The position numbers were made by a program, and so were the translations under genes. The notes below the pieces were generated by a model that was given only the letters and a program-made list of their open reading frames with translations, was not told the DNA's origin and ran no database searches. A DNA stretch of 64,000 nt from Amycolatopsis mediterranei (GTDB lineage Bacteria; Actinomycetota; Actinomycetes; Mycobacteriales; Pseudonocardiaceae). The stretch spans positions 2,784,874 to 2,848,873 of the forward strand of contig NZ_CP100416.1 of NCBI RefSeq assembly GCF_026017845.1, in the 5' to 3' direction. Shown in pieces: positions 13,185 through 21,098 of this stretch (the first letter of the stretch is position 1; each line of letters starts with the position of its first letter).

Positions 13185-14624
13185 TTACCTCCCCATCGGG
13201 ATGGCCATCGTCGGCAGCGCCGCCGCGGGCAGCGACTGCGCCTGCAGCGCCGTCGTGGGCGGGGACTGCGCGGGGAACGCCGTCGTCGGGATGTCGTTGG
13301 CGAACTCGCTCTCGAACTCGCGCTCGAAGGCCTGCGCGTCGAACCCGCTGTCGAACTCCGGCGGCACCTCGGCCGCCAGCGCGGCGAGCGCCGGCTCGAC
13401 CACCGGGACCTGCGGGACCTCGGCGACGGGCGCGGGCTCCGGCTCCGGCACGTAGTCGGGGGCGGGCAGCCGGCGGTCCAGCTCGGCCATCCAGTCGAGC
13501 ATCGCCCGCGGCTTGTCCCAGCAGGAGATGCCGACGAGCCTGCCGTCGCGGACGAAGCCGGTGATGCCGTCGGCCAGTGACACGGTGTCCTCGGCCAGCG
13601 ACGGCATCCCGCACATCTGCAGGCGCGTGTCGTACAGCGTCGACCAGGCGCGGGGGAGCGGGGTGAACGGAATGGCGCTGGAGTGGCCCATCAGCAGGTT
13701 GTCCGCCGCGTGCCGGGCCGACTCCACGGCGTTGATCCAGTGCTCGACCCGCCGCGGCGTCTCGTCGAAGCGCAGGTTCGGCCAGCGCGCGATGTCGCCG
13801 GCGATGACGACGTCGGAGGCACCTTCGGCGAACAGCTTCGAGTCGCAGAGCACGCCGTCGCTGATGTCGAGGCCGGAGCCGCGCATCCAGTCCACCGACG
13901 GGACGCTGCCGATGGCGAGCACGACGACGCTGGCGACCAGCAGCTGGTTGTTCGTCAGGTGCAGCCCGACGGTGTCCTTCGTGCTGATCCAGTGCCGGAC
14001 TTCGCTCCGCATCGCCAGGTTCGCCCGGTGCTCGTGGTGCGCCTCGACGATGCCGCTGGAGACGCGGTCGCCGAAGCGGTGCAGCGGCGCCTTCGCGTGC
14101 CCGATCAGGGTGACGTCCCGGCCGATGTGCCGCATGCTCGCGGCGAACTCGTTGCCGATCAGGCCGGCCCCGATCACGACGGCCGGCTTCTTGCTGGCGT
14201 TGAGGCAGCGCCGCACCGCCATCGAGTCCTCGACCGTGCGCAGGATCCGCACCCGCGGGTCGTGCCGCGGCGCGCCGGGCAGGTGCCGCGGGTAGACGCC
14301 GGTCGCGGCGATCAGGCCGTCGTACCAGAGGGACTCGCCGCCGGGCAGGTGCACGACCCGCTCGGTGGTGTCCAGGTGCGTGACCCGCGCGCCGAGCCGC
14401 CAGTGCACGTCGAGGTCCGGCAGGTAGTGCGAAAGGCCCACGTCGCTGGGCCGTTCGGTCCCCATCACCAGCGCCTTGGAGACCATCGGCCGGTGGTAGG
14501 GCCGCCGGGCCTCGTCGCCGATCAGGACGATCTCCCCGTCGAACTTCTGTTCCCGCAAGCGTTCCGCGGCACGCAGCCCGGCGACGCCCGCGCCGACGAT
14601 GACGATCCGGTCGCCGTCAGCCAT
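13185..14624 (-). CDS. FAD-dependent ferredoxin reductase with a low-complexity tail
   Basis: A 479 aa NAD(P)H:FAD oxidoreductase of the ferredoxin/rubredoxin reductase type. It has an FAD fold IVIVGAGVAGLRAAERL at about residues 8-24, an active-site-like RRPYHRPMVSKAL, and a second Rossmann site AVVIGAGLIGNEFAASM. The catalytic part ends near residue 385. The last about 90 residues are rich in Pro, Ala and Glu (PEPEPAPVAEVP, then ALQAQSLPAAALP-type repeats) and are not expected in this family. It overlaps the ferredoxin gene by 8 bases, so it probably reduces that ferredoxin. Confidence 0.87.
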   Translation of the reverse strand: MADGDRIVIVGAGVAGLRAAERLREQKFDGEIVLIGDEARRPYHRPMVSKALVMGTERPSDVGLSHYLPDLDVHWRLGARVTHLDTTERVVHLPGGESLWYDGLIAATGVYPRHLPGAPRHDPRVRILRTVEDSMAVRRCLNASKKPAVVIGAGLIGNEFAASMRHIGRDVTLIGHAKAPLHRFGDRVSSGIVEAHHEHRANLAMRSEVRHWISTKDTVGLHLTNNQLLVASVVVLAIGSVPSVDWMRGSGLDISDGVLCDSKLFAEGASDVVIAGDIARWPNLRFDETPRRVEHWINAVESARHAADNLLMGHSSAIPFTPLPRAWSTLYDTRLQMCGMPSLAEDTVSLADGITGFVRDGRLVGISCWDKPRAMLDWMAELDRRLPAPDYVPEPEPAPVAEVPQVPVVEPALAALAAEVPPEFDSGFDAQAFEREFESEFANDIPTTAFPAQSPPTTALQAQSLPAAALPTMAIPMGR

Positions 14625-14847
14625 CGAGGTCCCCTCTCATCACGACCGCCTGCATCGGGCAGCAGCGAGCGGCCATCTTCGCCTGTTCAATGGTGGTTTC
14701 GTCGAGCAGTCGCGTGTGGAAGCGCAAGCGGCCGTCCTGGCCCAGGTCGAACACGTCCGGTGCCTCCATGGCACAGATGCCGTAGAGCTCGCACCGGTCG
14801 TTGTCGACGCTGATCCGGGGGCCGCCGCCGGGTAAGCGGAAGGGCAT
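14617..14847 (-). CDS. Small [3Fe-4S]-type ferredoxin
   Basis: A 76 aa ferredoxin with the CxxYGxCAxEAPDVF element (CELYGICAMEAPDVF) and a distal CCPMQAV. This three-cysteine spacing is that of actinobacterial [3Fe-4S] ferredoxins that serve P450s and other oxidoreductases. Here the gene is overlapped by its FAD reductase downstream and follows a heme membrane protein after one base, so the likely partner is that membrane protein rather than a P450. Confidence 0.9.
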   Translation of the reverse strand: MPFRLPGGGPRISVDNDRCELYGICAMEAPDVFDLGQDGRLRFHTRLLDETTIEQAKMAARCCPMQAVVMRGDLDG

Positions 14848-14848
14848 G

Positions 14849-15466
14849 TCAGGCCACCTGCTCTTCCACGAGTCCGATGCGTTCCAGGGTGCGGGCCGGC
14901 ATGAACCGCAGCATCGACACCGTCACGGCCGGGACGAGCAGCGTGATGCCGGCCAGCCAGGTGACCGAGAGGTGGCCGTTCGCGATGGCCCCGAACCAGG
15001 AGTGGATCGCGATGAGCGCCACCGCCGGGTACGCGCAGCGGTGCAGCCACAGCCAGCGCCGGTAGGACGTGAAGCGCTGCAGGCCGGCGGTCAGGAAGAT
15101 GGCGAACATGACCTCGAAGCCGACGATGCCCGCGATGTGCCGTGCCTCCTGTCCGGAGCCGAACGGGACGAACATGTAGGCGAAGCTGTACGGGGCGACC
15201 GTCAGGTAGGTGAAGCCCAGCGCGTGGACCATGCCGAAGATGATCGTCGCGGTGGCCAGCACCATGTGGGTGCTGCGCAGGCCCTTGCGGCCGGTCACCG
15301 AGCGGATCCAGCCGGTCGCGGTGAGCACGCCCCAGGTGAGCGTCAGCATCGTCGCCGCGTAGGACGTCCGGGCGGCGAAGGCCGCGAGACCGCGGGCCGC
15401 CGGGTCGGTCTTCGGCTGGAACTGCTGGGTGAGGAAGATCGTCGCGTCGTGCCACGTCTCAACCAT
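14849..15466 (-). CDS. Ferric-reductase-like di-heme membrane protein
   Basis: A 205 aa membrane protein with five to six hydrophobic segments. Histidines His67 and His81 in one helix and His142 and His155 in another are spaced 14 and 13 apart, the pattern that holds two stacked b hemes across the membrane in the ferric reductase/NOX/MsrQ domain. It lacks its own flavin domain; the adjacent ferredoxin and FAD reductase could supply electrons from the cytoplasm. It overlaps the DUF4142 gene by 8 bases. The electron acceptor is unknown. Confidence 0.83.
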   Translation of the reverse strand: MVETWHDATIFLTQQFQPKTDPAARGLAAFAARTSYAATMLTLTWGVLTATGWIRSVTGRKGLRSTHMVLATATIIFGMVHALGFTYLTVAPYSFAYMFVPFGSGQEARHIAGIVGFEVMFAIFLTAGLQRFTSYRRWLWLHRCAYPAVALIAIHSWFGAIANGHLSVTWLAGITLLVPAVTVSMLRFMPARTLERIGLVEEQVA

Positions 15467-16250
15467 GGCTACCCCCGGTTCTCACGGTGGCCGGCCGGGA
15501 CGCCTTGGCGCGGCCACGGTTGCTCTTGACCTGCCGCAGCACGTAGAACAGGCCGCCACCGACCAGCAGGAACAGTGCTCCCACCACGGCGATCTGGGAC
15601 GTGTCGAGGCCGAGCTGGATCCCGGTGGGCGCGGCGGTCGTGGAGACGGCCGGGGCGGGCAGCGCGGTGTAGTCGACCATCCCGGAGCTCTCGAGCATCG
15701 TCATGTGCCGCAGCACGGCCTGGTTGCCGACGGTCGCGAAGGCACGCACGTCGTCGTTGCGGGTGCCGGCCCGCAGCTGCGCCAGAATGGCGAAGACCTG
15801 GCCGTGCGCCGCGCGCAGCCGGTTGGCGAAGACGCGGTCGAACGCCGGGCCGGGGGAAGCGGCCATCTCCTCGCCGAGCCAGCCGCGCTGTTCGTCGGAG
15901 GGCTGGTCGGGGACCGGCGAGTTCAGCTTCTGGGAGAGCGCGCGGGTCGCCACGTCGAGGCGGCCGTGGTCCATCATGATCGCGAAGCCGATCTTCTGGA
16001 CGATCGGGCTGCCCTTCTCCATCGCCATCATGCCCGACGGCATCTCCCACAGGCCGGCTTGCCGGACCTTGGTCAGGAGCACGGCGTCGGTGTCGGACAC
16101 CGAGGTGGTCTGGGCGAGCGAGGTCGATCCCGGCGCGAGCAGCGCCAGGACCGCGACCACCACGAACAGGATCCGGACCAGCGGACGGGACCGCTCGAGG
16201 ACCGAGGGGGGCTCGAACCCGAACCCGGCGAGCTCAGACGCCGAACGCAT
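15459..16250 (-). CDS. DUF4142 membrane-anchored protein
   Basis: A 263 aa protein with an N-terminal membrane or signal segment (about 26-46) and a DUF4142 helical domain at about 52-195 containing WEMPSGMMAMEKG and MMDHGRLD. A second membrane segment at about 217-238 follows, then a basic tail. The domain would sit outside the membrane. DUF4142 is a ferritin-like-looking helical family of unknown role; here its Met- and His-bearing helices could bind metal, which is inference. It overlaps the lipoprotein gene upstream by 17 bases. Confidence 0.82.
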   Translation of the reverse strand: MRSASELAGFGFEPPSVLERSRPLVRILFVVVAVLALLAPGSTSLAQTTSVSDTDAVLLTKVRQAGLWEMPSGMMAMEKGSPIVQKIGFAIMMDHGRLDVATRALSQKLNSPVPDQPSDEQRGWLGEEMAASPGPAFDRVFANRLRAAHGQVFAILAQLRAGTRNDDVRAFATVGNQAVLRHMTMLESSGMVDYTALPAPAVSTTAAPTGIQLGLDTSQIAVVGALFLLVGGGLFYVLRQVKSNRGRAKASRPATVRTGGSHG

Positions 16251-16836
16251 TTTGCCTCCACTCGTCCTGGGTCAGCGTGATCTTCTTGCCGTCGGGCGCG
16301 ATCGGGTACCAGGCCTGGTCGGCGCCCTGGCCGGAGGTGTCGGCCGGTTCGCTGTCGCCGGTGAAGTGGTAGAGCGGCCAGCCGGCGAGGGTGAGCTGCT
16401 CACTGCCGTCGTCGCGGGTGACCTGCCCGATCAGCGACTGGTCGACGTCGATCGCCGGGAGGTTGCCACCGGCCTTGACCGGGATCCACTTGGTCGCGCA
16501 CGCACCGGTGCAGTTGGACCGCGAGGGCTTGGGGGTGTCCCGGTCGTACCGGTAGATCGTGTAGCCGGTCCCGTCGACGAGCAGAAGCCCGAGGTCGAAC
16601 GTCTTCGCTGCCCTGAGCTGGCTCTTCGCCGGGTTGTTCGGGTCGGCGGTGATGGACTGCGGCATCGGCAGGACGACCTGTCCCTGCTGCATGCCGGGCA
16701 TCTGCATCCCGGCGGCGCCGCCGGCGGCGTAACCGCCGCCCGAGGTGGTGGCGGCGCCGGCGGTACAGGCGGTGAGCAGGGCGAGTGCGGTGAGGCACAC
16801 GGCGGCGGGGACCACCGGGCGGGGAATGCGAATCAC
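16234..16836 (-). CDS. PF03640 (COG4315) lipoprotein
   Basis: Exported lipoprotein of 200 aa. The GTG at 16836 follows GGAGGA and gives a signal peptide ending LTALALLTAC, a lipobox with Cys near residue 22. An upstream ATG at 16854 lacks a ribosome site. One copy of the secreted repeat of unknown function follows: YTIYRYDRD, then CTGACATKWIPV with two Cys, and LTLAGWPLYHFTGD. It opens the five-gene overlapping operon. A two-domain relative lies at 20157-21083. Confidence 0.84.
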   Translation of the reverse strand: MIRIPRPVVPAAVCLTALALLTACTAGAATTSGGGYAAGGAAGMQMPGMQQGQVVLPMPQSITADPNNPAKSQLRAAKTFDLGLLLVDGTGYTIYRYDRDTPKPSRSNCTGACATKWIPVKAGGNLPAIDVDQSLIGQVTRDDGSEQLTLAGWPLYHFTGDSEPADTSGQGADQAWYPIAPDGKKITLTQDEWRQNAFGV

Positions 16837-16976
16837 TGCTCCTCCGTGGGGCATGACTACGCGCTGTTGCCGGTAGTGCAACGGAAAAGGGCGCGAAAGA
16901 TCCACAGTGGACATTCGGTCCGGAGTGGATGCGGAGCGTTGCGGGGGACAACGCCTGGTCGGGGTCTTCGGTAGGG

Positions 16977-17004
16977 GATACGGACACGGTCCGGAAACGG
17001 TTCA
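16977..17004 (-). promoter_or_regulatory. Candidate ECF promoter of the lipoprotein-reductase operon
   Basis: On the minus strand, TGAACC (complement of 16999-17004), a 16-base spacer, then CGTATC (complement of 16977-16982) followed by CCC. The same TTTTGAACC-N16-CGTATCCCC occurs at 18527-18558 on the other strand, upstream of the DUF1996 gene. It resembles the published M. tuberculosis SigL type (TGAACC, CGTGTC). The predicted start of transcription is about 130 bases before the GTG at 16836. Confidence 0.72.
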
Positions 17005-17067
17005 AAAAAGTTTTGCTCCCGGTTTGCGGGCCGGAAGTACTGGACGTAGGCCGTCCGGCCCACCAGG

Positions 17068-17637
17068 ATGTCCCGCGTGGGACGGCACACCCGAGCGCTG
17101 AGATCCATCGGAGATCAGGATGCCGTCGTCGAGCCCGGCGACGGCCACGACGATCTGGCGAAGGCGCTTTACCAGGAGTTCGGCGGGTCCCTGATGGCGT
17201 TCGCACTGCGGCTGACCGGCCACGACCGGCAGTGGGCCGAAGACGTCGTGCAGGAGACCCTGATCAAGGCGTGGCGGAACGCCGACAAGCTCGACCGCCA
17301 GCCTGAGATGCTGCGTGCCTGGTTGTTCACGGTGGCCCGGCGTACCGTCATCGACGGCTGGCGCAGCCGCAGCGTCCGGCCCCAGGAGCTCGAGGAGATC
17401 GAATCCGACGCGATCGCGGTGTCCGACGAATCGGACCGGACGCTCGCCGCGATGATCGTTTACGAGGCGCTGCAGGGACTTTCGCCCGAGCAGCGGGAGG
17501 CCATCCAGCAGACCTACCTGCGCGATCGGACCGTGAACGAGGTCGCGGCGACCCTCGGCGTGCCGCCCGGCACCGTCAAATCCCGCATCCACCACGCCGT
17601 CCGCGCGCTGCGCCGGGCCTTGCGCGAGCGGGGGTGA
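17068..17637 (+). CDS. ECF sigma factor, SigL-like
   Basis: A 189 aa extracytoplasmic-function sigma factor. Region 2 is LMAFALRLTGHDRQWAEDVV with QETLIKAWRN, and region 4 is LSPEQREAIQQTYL to GVPPGTVKSRIHHAV. It resembles mycobacterial SigL in sequence and in having a zinc anti-sigma gene directly behind it (7-base gap). The ATG at 17068 has only a weak AGG before it. It sits between two divergent gene sets that share a promoter motif, so these are probably its targets. I see no copy of the motif before the sigma gene itself. Confidence 0.88.
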   Translation: MSRVGRHTRALRSIGDQDAVVEPGDGHDDLAKALYQEFGGSLMAFALRLTGHDRQWAEDVVQETLIKAWRNADKLDRQPEMLRAWLFTVARRTVIDGWRSRSVRPQELEEIESDAIAVSDESDRTLAAMIVYEALQGLSPEQREAIQQTYLRDRTVNEVAATLGVPPGTVKSRIHHAVRALRRALRERG

Positions 17638-17644
17638 ACTGAGC

Positions 17645-18433
17645 GTGGCCGGATCCGCACACACCGACGTCGCCGCGTACGTGCTCGGCGTCCTCAGCGA
17701 AGCCGAGAACACCCAGTTCGAAGCCCACCTGATGAACTGCCCGCACTGCCAGCTCGACCTGATCGAGCTCTACCAGCTGCCGGACGTCCTCGACCTCGTC
17801 AAGCGCAGCTGGCCTGAGCCCCCGATGCCCGCGCCCAGCCCGCGCACCCTCTCGCCGGGCCCCCGGGTGCTGCGCGGCCTCATGGAAGAGGCCGCCGTCA
17901 AGCGCCGCCGCCGTCGCCGGATCGGCATCCTCGCCGGGGCCGCGGCCGCGGCGGCCGTGATCGCCGGCCCGCTGGTGACCCTCGCGGTCCGGCCGGCCGA
18001 CGCCGTCCCGCCCGCTTCGCTCGCCGCTCCGAGCAACAAGCAGCCGCCGCCGGCGACGAGTGTCCCGGCGACGTCCACCCCGCCGCCCGCGGGCGCTCAA
18101 GGCCAGCCCGGCGGCGGCCAGACCTACGGCCGCGGCAGCGGCGGGTCCGCCGTCAGTGCCCTGGTCACCGTTTCGCCGGTGGAGTGGGGCAGCCGCGTCG
18201 AGCTCGAGCTGCGCGGCATCGTGGGGCCGGTGAAGTGCCAGCTGGTCGCCGTCCCGGCGACCGGCGCCGAGCGCGTCGTCTCCAGCTGGTCGGTGCCGCC
18301 CAAGGGGTTCGGCATCCCCGGCTCGCCCGAACCGTTGCGGCTGCAGGGTTCGGTCTCCCTGGCGATGGACCAGATCAGCCGGTTCGAGGTGCGCGGCGAG
18401 GACGGCACGATCCTCGTCGTCGTCCAGCGCTGA
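17645..18433 (+). CDS. Zinc anti-sigma factor, RslA-like
   Basis: A 262 aa membrane protein. The cytoplasmic part carries the zinc anti-sigma motif His28-x3-Cys32-x2-Cys35 (HLMNCPHC). A poly-Arg run precedes one membrane segment at about 93-115, and a Pro-rich linker leads to an extracytoplasmic beta domain (about 160-262). This architecture holds the sigma factor until a redox or envelope signal disturbs the zinc site. The GTG start is at 17645. Its pairing with the preceding sigma gene is certain from context; the signal is not known. Confidence 0.86.
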   Translation: MAGSAHTDVAAYVLGVLSEAENTQFEAHLMNCPHCQLDLIELYQLPDVLDLVKRSWPEPPMPAPSPRTLSPGPRVLRGLMEEAAVKRRRRRRIGILAGAAAAAAVIAGPLVTLAVRPADAVPPASLAAPSNKQPPPATSVPATSTPPPAGAQGQPGGGQTYGRGSGGSAVSALVTVSPVEWGSRVELELRGIVGPVKCQLVAVPATGAERVVSSWSVPPKGFGIPGSPEPLRLQGSVSLAMDQISRFEVRGEDGTILVVVQR

Positions 18434-18526
18434 ATCTCTTTCTTTTCGGTGAAACGCCGTGACCTGGGTTAATGCTGCCCGGTTGCGTTCTCGTAGATAA
18501 CGAACAGATAACAGGCCGGTCGCTTT

Positions 18527-18554
18527 TGAACCTCGGGGCGCTCAGGTCCGTATC
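18527..18554 (+). promoter_or_regulatory. Candidate ECF promoter of the DUF1996-lipoprotein genes
   Basis: TGAACC at 18527-18532, a 16-base spacer, CGTATC at 18549-18554, then CCCC. It matches the motif at 16977-17004 in both hexamers, spacer length and flanks (TTTT before, TCCGTATCCCC). It lies in the 276-base gap between the anti-sigma gene and the DUF1996 gene, about 155 bases before the ATG at 18710. Confidence 0.72.
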
Positions 18555-18709
18555 CCCCAATGCATCCCCCGATGCGTCCCGACTGCCGGAACCGAAAGCA
18601 TCCCCCGACCGGTTCCGTGCGATCTCGACCTCAATTGACGGTAGTTCTTGCCCGGGCTGCCGCGCTGCTGAAGCGCGCGCCCGGAAAAACGAACGAGGTG
18701 AACTAGTCC

Positions 18710-20116
18710 ATGCCCCGGAATTCTCGGCCCCCCGTGACGGGCAAGCATCGTGTCGCCCGCCGAACCAAGATCGCGATGGGTGCGATCGGCCTGGCGATCG
18801 CCGTCGGCGGACTCGCCGTCGCGGTCACCGCGGGCCGCACGGGCGAAGCCAGCGCTGACCCCGCGGACCCGTCGTTCTTCATCGACATCAACAAGGTCCC
18901 CGCCGGCAACAACGTCAACGCGGCCTTGAAGAAGAAGGGTGCGCAAGGGTCCTTCACCGTCAACTGCGGAACCGACGCCGACGGTGGGCACCAGAACCCG
19001 GACAACTTCATCGCCCAGCCCGGGATCAAGAACGGCGCCCAGCACCTGCACGACTACGTCGGCAACCTGACCACCAACGCCGACTCGAGCCTCAAGAGCC
19101 TGCTGGCCGGCGGCACCACCTGCAAGAACGGTGACAAGTCCGCCTACTTCTGGCCCGTCATCCGCGTCGACCGCGGGGACAAGGAAGCAGCACAGCAGAA
19201 GAACCAGAAGGCCCAGCAGCAGCAGAAGGGCAAGACGGGCGACGTCCAGCAGGACAAGACCGCTCAAGACGCCCAGGACGCCCAGGAGCAGCGCAACAGC
19301 CAGGGCCAGGGTGGTGGCGGCCGCTCCGGCAAGAGCGCGCAGCAGCAGGGTGACCAGAACCAGAACGGTCAGCAGCAGCAACGTCAGCGCAACCAGGACC
19401 AGCAGCAGAACCAGCAGGACCAGAACAAGCAAGGCCAGAACAAGAACCAGAACCAGAACAACCAGGACAAGGCCAATCAGGACAAGGCCAATCAGGACAA
19501 GGCCAATCAGAACCAGGCCGGCCAGGCCCAGCAGGCCGCCGATCTCGGCGGCATCCAGGGTGCGAACAAGGAGGTCGGCGACAACGACGGCACGATCATC
19601 GAGCCGGAGTCGGCGACGCTGAAGTTCATCGGCGGCGGCGCGGACAACGTCGTCGCGATGCCGCTCGGCCTGAAGATCCTCTACGGTGACGCCAAGCAGA
19701 GCACCAACGGCCCGGCCAACGCCCGGCCGAGCTGGACCTGCACCGGGTTCGAGGACCGGCTCACCGACCTCTACCCGATCTGCCCGGCGGGCAGCAAGGT
19801 GGAGCGCATCCACGCCTTCCCGAACTGCTGGGACGGCAAGAACACCGACAGCGCGAACCACCGCACCCACATCGTGTTCGCCAACCAGCAGGGCAAGTGC
19901 CCCCAGGGGTTCAAGAACGTGCCGCAGCTGCAGGTCACGCTGGTCTACAACGTCCCGCAGGACGTCCAGCAGAACGGCGAGTACAAAGTGGACGCCTTCG
20001 CCCAGGAGAAGCACAACCCGCGGTCCGACCACGACGACTTCGCGAACGTGATGAGCAAGCAGATCATGGGTCGCCTGGTCAACTGCGTCAACTCCGGCAA
20101 GGCCTGCGCCGAATAA
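18710..20116 (+). CDS. Secreted DUF1996 protein with a Q/N-rich insert
   Basis: A 468 aa exported protein. A basic N-terminus and hydrophobic segment at about 20-43 form a signal or anchor. DUF1996-like elements appear on both sides of an insertion: HLHDYVGN and SAYFWPVIR before it, and WTCTGF, CPAGSKVERIHAFPNCWDG and NHRTHIVF after it. The insert, about residues 158-278, is almost only Gln, Asn, Lys and Asp and contains the unit NQDKA three times (19460-19504). The Cys residues are consistent with an oxidised exterior. The family's biochemical role is unknown. The next gene, 40 bases on, encodes a PF03640 lipoprotein. Confidence 0.83.
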   Translation: MPRNSRPPVTGKHRVARRTKIAMGAIGLAIAVGGLAVAVTAGRTGEASADPADPSFFIDINKVPAGNNVNAALKKKGAQGSFTVNCGTDADGGHQNPDNFIAQPGIKNGAQHLHDYVGNLTTNADSSLKSLLAGGTTCKNGDKSAYFWPVIRVDRGDKEAAQQKNQKAQQQQKGKTGDVQQDKTAQDAQDAQEQRNSQGQGGGGRSGKSAQQQGDQNQNGQQQQRQRNQDQQQNQQDQNKQGQNKNQNQNNQDKANQDKANQDKANQNQAGQAQQAADLGGIQGANKEVGDNDGTIIEPESATLKFIGGGADNVVAMPLGLKILYGDAKQSTNGPANARPSWTCTGFEDRLTDLYPICPAGSKVERIHAFPNCWDGKNTDSANHRTHIVFANQQGKCPQGFKNVPQLQVTLVYNVPQDVQQNGEYKVDAFAQEKHNPRSDHDDFANVMSKQIMGRLVNCVNSGKACAE

Positions 20117-20156
20117 CGACGATCGGCCACTGCGAAAGCAGGAAGGAGAACTTCCG

Positions 20157-21083
20157 ATGAACCGTGCTCGCCCGGCTGTTGCCGCACCGATCGCCGTTGC
20201 CGGACTCGCGCTGGTCGCGGCCTGCGGGACCAACCCGTACGCCACGTCCGGTGCCGTCCAGCCGGTGGTGCTCGGGGCGCAGCAGCAGCCGGCGAGCGCG
20301 GTCCCGGCCGGCTCCACGGCCCAGCTGATTTCCTCCACTGTGGACGGACTGGGCACGGTGCTGGCCGACGCGGAAGGGCACACGCTCTACCGCTACGCGA
20401 AGGACACGGCCGAACCGTCGAAGGCGACCTGCGCCGGTCCGTGCGCGATGACGTGGCCGCCGCTGGTCTCCGACGCCCCGGTGGTCGCCGCCGGGGTGGG
20501 CAGTGGGCTGGTCGGCCTGGTCACCCGGCCCGACGGCCGCAAGCAGGTGACGGTGGCCGGCTGGCCGGTCTACCGGTACGCGAAGGACACCGGGCCGGGC
20601 ATCGCGCTCGGCCGGGCGGCCGGCGCGGACTGGGCGGCGATCGCGCCGACGGGGGAGAAGGCGGGCACCGAGCCGCCGACCCTCGGCACGACGCAGATCG
20701 ACGGCCTCGGGCCCGTCCTCACCGACACCGGCGGCCACACGCTCTACCTCTTCACCAAGGACGGCAAGGATTCCGGAAAGTCCACTTGCGACGCAGCCTG
20801 CGCGCAGAAGTGGCCACCGCTGCCTGCCGAGGGTCGCACCACCGTCGCCGACGGCATCGCCCCCGGACTGGTCGGCCGCATCCGCCGGCCGGACGGCACG
20901 AGCCAGGTGACGGTCGGCGGCTGGCCGGTGTACCGCTACGCCGCGGACACCGGGCCGGGAGTGGCATCCGGCCACGGCATGGGCGGCACCTGGTACGCCC
21001 TGGAGCCCAACGGCTGCAAGGCGGACCCGGCCCGCAGGCCGGCGGTCCAGCAGGCAGTGGCGACCTCCTCAGGCGGGTACTGA
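20157..21083 (+). CDS. Two-domain PF03640 (COG4315) lipoprotein
   Basis: A 308 aa exported lipoprotein with lipobox LVAAC (Cys near residue 23). Two copies of the secreted repeat of unknown function follow, at about 50-155 and 165-280. Each has HTLY(R/L)(Y/F), a pair of Cys before W-PPL (CAGPCAMTWPPL, CDAACAQKWPPL) and a VTVAGWPVYRYA-type strand. The ATG follows AAGGAGA. It is probably co-transcribed with the DUF1996 gene. It is the second PF03640 protein of the locus, so the family appears on both sides of the sigma factor. Confidence 0.85.
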   Translation: MNRARPAVAAPIAVAGLALVAACGTNPYATSGAVQPVVLGAQQQPASAVPAGSTAQLISSTVDGLGTVLADAEGHTLYRYAKDTAEPSKATCAGPCAMTWPPLVSDAPVVAAGVGSGLVGLVTRPDGRKQVTVAGWPVYRYAKDTGPGIALGRAAGADWAAIAPTGEKAGTEPPTLGTTQIDGLGPVLTDTGGHTLYLFTKDGKDSGKSTCDAACAQKWPPLPAEGRTTVADGIAPGLVGRIRRPDGTSQVTVGGWPVYRYAADTGPGVASGHGMGGTWYALEPNGCKADPARRPAVQQAVATSSGGY

Positions 21084-21098
21084 CCCGCCCCACGATCC

